Below, in pieces: positions 34,546 through 37,639 of a DNA stretch of 37,639 bases. The notes under the pieces are model-generated. The model was given only the letters and a program-made list of their open reading frames with translations, was not told where the DNA came from and did not search any database. This DNA is from a virus, in IMG/VR virus record IMGVR_UViG_3300044546_000477, positions 1-37,639 of that record; one strand, given 5' to 3'. Positions within the stretch are counted from its first letter, which is position 1; each line of letters opens with the position of its first letter. Both the position numbers and the translations under genes were made by a program.

Positions 34546-35679
34546 TTATGATGGTATTTCCGTTGCGAAACAGATTTCACCTTGTTCTTTTATTAATCTT
34601 TCCATATCTTTAAATGATATATAAGCGGAACCATATTGACCCCAACTTTTACCCCAACTATTTTTTAATCTAAATTGTTTTTTATTTGTGTCAACACCAT
34701 TAATTACATAAGCGTGACCTCCAGCTAAACTACCACCAATTTTTATTAAACCATTTCTGTCCGGATAAAACATACTATTATACCAGTTTGTCCCAACGAC
34801 AACCGGACCTACATTTAAAATTGTATCAATTAATGTTTGAAGATTGTAACCCCAGTAATAGTTCTTCACTTTACCCATTTTTTGTAGGTATTTAACACCA
34901 CCTCTTACTGATGTTCCGTCGTAGTTTTCACCAAACCATTCATCTAACTTTTGTGCGTTTTCATATATCACTTTTGGTTGAATAATCGGTGCAACACCAG
35001 ATTGTCCTACTGGACCATCTTCTAACCAATGAGCCCAAGAAAAACCAACACAATGCGGTGTATTTTTTTGGTCTCCCCACCATCCATTATTATCCCAATA
35101 CCGTGATGTTAATTTATTTGTTGGTTTTGATGTTAATAAATGATTCTCTATTAAATAACTACCATCCCTTTCATCTGGTTTATAGGTCCTACCCAAAAAG
35201 AATTCTGGTTCTAAATTTAATAATGATGTGGTTGTGGTTGTTGTAACCGGAATAACTGGTGTCGATACACAACAAGGAAATTCGGAAACATAACAACTTT
35301 CATATGGAAGGTCGTCAGCAATAAAACTTTCTTGTATGTTTATATATAGTTTATCTCTTATTGGAAGAATTAAAGTTCCTTGGTCGTTTCTAAATAAAAA
35401 CTGACCTTCATACCTACCAATTTTTTTTGTGTCTTTAGATGTGAATTGATAATATACATAATACTCCACCGGAGCGTTCGGATCCATAAGATCCTTTTTT
35501 ACAAATCCGGCTGGTCTTGAAGTTATTTTTGGGACGCCGGTTTCAGTGTCGACCATTGAAAAAAATATTGCCGACTCCTCAATAAAATTCATAAAACTAT
35601 TGTAATCACTACGACCATCTTTCACCACCGTTAATTTTAACAATGGTAATGTTGCGTTTTTTTTAATGTAGAATTCCAT
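34546..35679 (-). CDS. Virion-type protein fused to a papain-like (C1) cysteine protease
   Basis: The 377-residue protein has an N-terminal beta-rich domain (1-125; KKNATLPLLKLTVVKDGRSD, YYVYYQFTSKD) that looks like a phage structural module. A Thr-run linker follows (PVTTTTTTS, 144-152). The C-terminal papain-like domain has oxyanion Gln204, catalytic Cys210 (QKNTPHCVGFSW), His322 (AGGHAYVINGV) and Asn340 (LKNSWGKSWG). All four catalytic-site residues are present. No signal peptide or long pro-region is seen. It may digest host surface proteins during adsorption or process virion proteins. It is placed directly before the repetitive fibre gene, which supports an exposed location. That localisation is inference. 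A promoter-like motif lies 12 bases upstream. Confidence 0.85.
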   Translation of the reverse strand: MEFYIKKNATLPLLKLTVVKDGRSDYNSFMNFIEESAIFFSMVDTETGVPKITSRPAGFVKKDLMDPNAPVEYYVYYQFTSKDTKKIGRYEGQFLFRNDQGTLILPIRDKLYINIQESFIADDLPYESCYVSEFPCCVSTPVIPVTTTTTTSLLNLEPEFFLGRTYKPDERDGSYLIENHLLTSKPTNKLTSRYWDNNGWWGDQKNTPHCVGFSWAHWLEDGPVGQSGVAPIIQPKVIYENAQKLDEWFGENYDGTSVRGGVKYLQKMGKVKNYYWGYNLQTLIDTILNVGPVVVGTNWYNSMFYPDRNGLIKIGGSLAGGHAYVINGVDTNKKQFRLKNSWGKSWGQYGSAYISFKDMERLIKEQGEICFATEIPS

Positions 35680-35691
35680 TTATTGTTTTTA

Positions 35692-35702
35692 CAATAAATA
35701 GT
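35692..35702 (-). promoter_or_regulatory. TATTTAT-core promoter-like motif
   Basis: ACTATTTATTG on the coding strand, 12 bases before the ATG of the papain-like protein gene. Divergent from the motif at 35763. Confidence 0.55.
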
Positions 35703-35762
35703 CACCCAATCAAAAAATTTTTTATAAAAAAATTATAAAAGTGAAACTTTTTTATCTTAATA

Positions 35763-35772
35763 GATATTTATT
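35763..35772 (+). promoter_or_regulatory. TATTTAT-core promoter-like motif
   Basis: GATATTTATT, 3 bases before the first ATG of the small ribbon-helix-helix gene. A start at the second ATG (35791) would give an 18-base spacing. Confidence 0.45.
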
Positions 35773-35775
35773 AGT

Positions 35776-35931
35776 ATGGGAAGAAAATTAATGGAAGAAA
35801 AAGAAAGAAAAATTAAATTTGGAATTAGTTTAGATCGTAGAATTTTTGATAGAATGGTTAAAGAAAAAGAAAATAAATCTCGGTTGATTGAAAAAGTATT
35901 GAAAGAATATTATGGAAACAAAAATTTGTAA
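35776..35931 (+). CDS. Small ribbon-helix-helix type DNA-binding protein, upstream of HNH gene
   Basis: The 51-residue product (MGRKLMEEKERKIKFGISLD...) has a beta strand KIKFGISLD, then helices RRIFDRMVKEKE and SRLIEKVLKEYY, the layout of CopG/Arc-type repressors. It overlaps the start of the HNH endonuclease gene by 20 bases in another frame, so the two are co-transcribed. A likely role is repression of this pair or of neighbouring genes (inference). An internal start at Met6 (35791) is possible and agrees better with the promoter-like motif. It is similar in design, but not clearly in sequence, to the protein at 21344. Confidence 0.68.
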   Translation: MGRKLMEEKERKIKFGISLDRRIFDRMVKEKENKSRLIEKVLKEYYGNKNL

Positions 35932-36499
35932 AAAATGTAAAGAAGAAAAAGAAATTTGTGAGTTCTATAATAATAGAAAATCAAAAGACGGTAAAAGGTC
36001 AAGATGTAAAAAATGTTTAAATTTACAAAACACTTTATATGTTAAAAAAAATAAAGATAGAGTTAATGCTATTAAACAAAAATATGTTGATAATAACAAA
36101 GAAAAAGTAAAACAAAGTAAAAAAGAATGGTTTGATAAAAATCCTAACTATAGAAATGAATGGATCATTAATAATTATAAAAATGATTTTCTTTTCAGAT
36201 TAGTCAACATAATGAGAGCAAGAACAAGACTTTTTTTAAAATCAAAAAATATTAAGAAGAAAAACAACACATTTGAAATCGTAGGGTGTTCACCTGAATT
36301 TTTAAAAGAATATATTGAAAAACAATTTACTAAAGGTATGAATTGGGAGTTATTTGGTAGTCACATACATATTGACCACATAATCCCATTATCTTTTGCA
36401 AAAACAGAAGAAGAGGCATATAAACTTTGTCATTATACAAATTTACAACCACTTTGGGCTGAAGATAATTTAAAAAAAAGTAATAAAATTTTAAATTAA
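35912..36499 (+). CDS. HNH homing endonuclease with N-terminal zinc ribbon
   Basis: The 195-residue protein has a zinc ribbon with Cys6, Cys9, Cys32 and Cys35 (KICKKCK ... RCKKC). A basic Lys/Asn-rich middle part follows, suited to DNA contact. The HNH nuclease module is at the C-terminus: HIHIDHIIPLS (151-161; Asp155, His156), CHYTNLQPLW (Asn177) and DNLKKSNK (about 185-192). All key residues are present. It is a typical free-standing phage HNH endonuclease, unrelated to the two Vsr-like copies near the tail tube. It is on the strand opposite to both neighbours, and its end overlaps the convergent glycosyltransferase gene by 4 bases. Confidence 0.88.
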   Translation: METKICKKCKEEKEICEFYNNRKSKDGKRSRCKKCLNLQNTLYVKKNKDRVNAIKQKYVDNNKEKVKQSKKEWFDKNPNYRNEWIINNYKNDFLFRLVNIMRARTRLFLKSKNIKKKNNTFEIVGCSPEFLKEYIEKQFTKGMNWELFGSHIHIDHIIPLSFAKTEEEAYKLCHYTNLQPLWAEDNLKKSNKILN

Positions 36500-37639
36500 C
36501 TTTCTTTTCTTAACTCTTTTGAATAGTGGTCAAATCTCTCATGCTCAACTGGTGTTAATAGTAACAAGCCACCCCTTAATTGATTCTTTTTTGTTAATTG
36601 GTAATGATGACTCATCCAAGTATTTTCAAAAGGATGTGTCCATTTTGTATCCAAAAACATTTTTTTATTACCTTCTTGACTTATAATGTGAGTCCAATTA
36701 CAATAGTATATTTCACCATCAACATAAGGTAATCCTTTATGTGACATTATATTATTAAACTTTGTTTTTGGTGCGTTTGGGTCTAACCCATTTGTTGGTA
36801 AATTTGGTTTTTCCGGAAAATACTCATTTCTTTTTTCTTGTGGAAGATTATACCACGGCCAACAAGTCCCGTTATCACCGTAAAATTCACTATAATTTAT
36901 TTTGAGAAATTCAAAATTTTCTTTATTCATTATTTCAATACACTTGTTAAATAAATTTGGTGTATATCTATTAAATCCATTTCTACAAGTTTCATCTGGT
37001 TTATTTTGGAAAAACATATCATCCTCTGACCACCACATATATTTTAAATCCGTATTAGCAAAATGTTCGGCAACAAATTGTCTTCCACCACAAATTCCCA
37101 AATTATTTTTCTTGATATGTTCGAAACCATATTCATCACATAATTCTCTATATCTTGGCGTTGTTGAAAGGTCAGTTGAGTTATCAAGTAAAAACTTCTT
37201 GGTCTTATGAATGAAATTTGGATCATAATCCAACATTGATTTAATTAAAGTTTCAAATTGTTTTGGTGAGTTAAATGTTATAACATATAATCCAACATCT
37301 CCATTATAATTTTGAATTGTTTTTTTCCCGGTGTTTTTAATGTGTGTTTTATTATTTTTTAAATCTTCAAAAAATTTGTATAACAATCCATTTGATTCGA
37401 TTTCACAATAATCAATCAAAGATGGGTTTTGATGTAATAGGATTGTAAATAAAGATTCTTCAGTTCCCATATATCCAGATTTTAATGTGTTTAACATCAA
37501 ATCATAATAAAGAACATTCATTTGTGATATAGAATCCTTGTCACCACCAAAAAATCCACCACGAGCAACGAACTTGGTTTTAGTTCCAGATAATTCACAC
37601 ATTTTTTCATAATCAAATCCGTGAACTTCGGTATGAGCT
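36496..37639 (-). CDS. Two-module glycosyltransferase, N-terminus beyond right edge
   Basis: An ATG at 37602 exists, but the frame stays open to the window edge (HTEVHGFDYEKMCELSG), so the gene starts outside. The first visible part (VARGGFFGGDKDSI, then LKSGYMGTEESLFTILL) resembles the end of HtrL/YibB/WlaTC-type sugar transferases (from memory). Counting from that ATG, a GT-A type domain begins at about residue 100: VGLYVITFNSPKQFETLIKS, LLDNSTD, NNLGICGGRQFVAEHF and MWWSEDDMFF. The EDD takes the place of the DxD metal site. The product probably adds sugars to virion proteins, phage DNA or host surface glycans, and the sequence does not tell which. Soluble, with no membrane segments seen. 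Confidence 0.75.
   Translation of the reverse strand, partial: AHTEVHGFDYEKMCELSGTKTKFVARGGFFGGDKDSISQMNVLYYDLMLNTLKSGYMGTEESLFTILLHQNPSLIDYCEIESNGLLYKFFEDLKNNKTHIKNTGKKTIQNYNGDVGLYVITFNSPKQFETLIKSMLDYDPNFIHKTKKFLLDNSTDLSTTPRYRELCDEYGFEHIKKNNLGICGGRQFVAEHFANTDLKYMWWSEDDMFFQNKPDETCRNGFNRYTPNLFNKCIEIMNKENFEFLKINYSEFYGDNGTCWPWYNLPQEKRNEYFPEKPNLPTNGLDPNAPKTKFNNIMSHKGLPYVDGEIYYCNWTHIISQEGNKKMFLDTKWTHPFENTWMSHHYQLTKKNQLRGGLLLLTPVEHERFDHYSKELRKES

Noticed and set aside
35737-35751. Possible terminator AAAAGT-GAA-ACTTTT before the ribbon-helix-helix gene
   Set aside because: The stem is only 6 bases, almost all A/T, in a very AT-rich gap, and there is no gene whose end it would serve.
1-37639. tRNA genes, integrase, attachment sites or lysogeny module
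   Set aside because: Gaps between genes are short and no cloverleaf-like sequence, recombinase or paired attachment-type repeat was seen. A computed tRNA scan would settle the first point.

Overview
This window looks like part of the genome of a large, strictly lytic-looking, contractile-tailed phage of the T4-like type. It encodes a T4-type tail tube, an enlarged tail sheath, neck and tail-completion proteins, a tape measure, baseplate proteins, a family B DNA polymerase and an SNF2/UvsW-like helicase. The DNA is very AT-rich and most starts lack a Shine-Dalgarno sequence, which fits a Bacteroidota (flavobacterial-type) host. The host call is inference. No integrase, rRNA or tRNA was seen, and no gap between genes exceeds 300 bases. 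Head genes (portal, major capsid, terminase) lie outside the window.

Layout. Bases 1-13024 (minus strand) hold the distal tail module. Read in the direction of transcription it runs: gp26-like baseplate protein, a small out-of-frame chaperone-like ORF, tape measure, a 1684-residue baseplate protein with an OmpA-like domain, a gp53-like LysM wedge protein, and a giant baseplate protein cut by the left edge. Bases 13062-16897 hold the tail tube gene, flanked by two paralogous homing endonucleases in opposite orientations. Bases 16978-23059 (minus) hold a HAD-fold protein, the sheath and the tail completion and neck genes (gp15/gp14-like), with a small ribbon-helix-helix gene on the other strand. 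Bases 23149-29736 hold two small proteins sharing an N-terminal leader, the helicase, a metallopeptidase/superoxide dismutase/C-terminal-domain fusion, a gp13-like neck protein and a small beta-rich protein. Bases 29733-37639 hold the DNA polymerase, a highly repetitive fibre protein, a virion-type protein fused to a papain-like protease, a small ribbon-helix-helix gene overlapping an HNH endonuclease, and a two-module glycosyltransferase cut by the right edge.

Regulation. Nearly every gene or operon head has a TATTTAT-core motif upstream on the coding strand, usually 10-60 bases before the start. Genes that lack it overlap or abut an upstream gene and are probably translationally coupled. 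The motif resembles a phage late promoter, but it is the reverse complement of the T4 late element TATAAATA. Four clear hairpin terminators were found.

Most notable: (1) a phage protein that joins a HExxH peptidase domain, an apparently intact Mn-type superoxide dismutase and a third domain; (2) an amphipathic N-terminal leader shared by otherwise unrelated proteins and ending in an (I/L)xE-type site, consistent with a capsid-targeting propeptide; (3) a probable +1 or -2 frameshift, or non-ATG start, making a tape-measure chaperone; (4) the promoter-like motif; (5) paired endonucleases around the tail tube gene.
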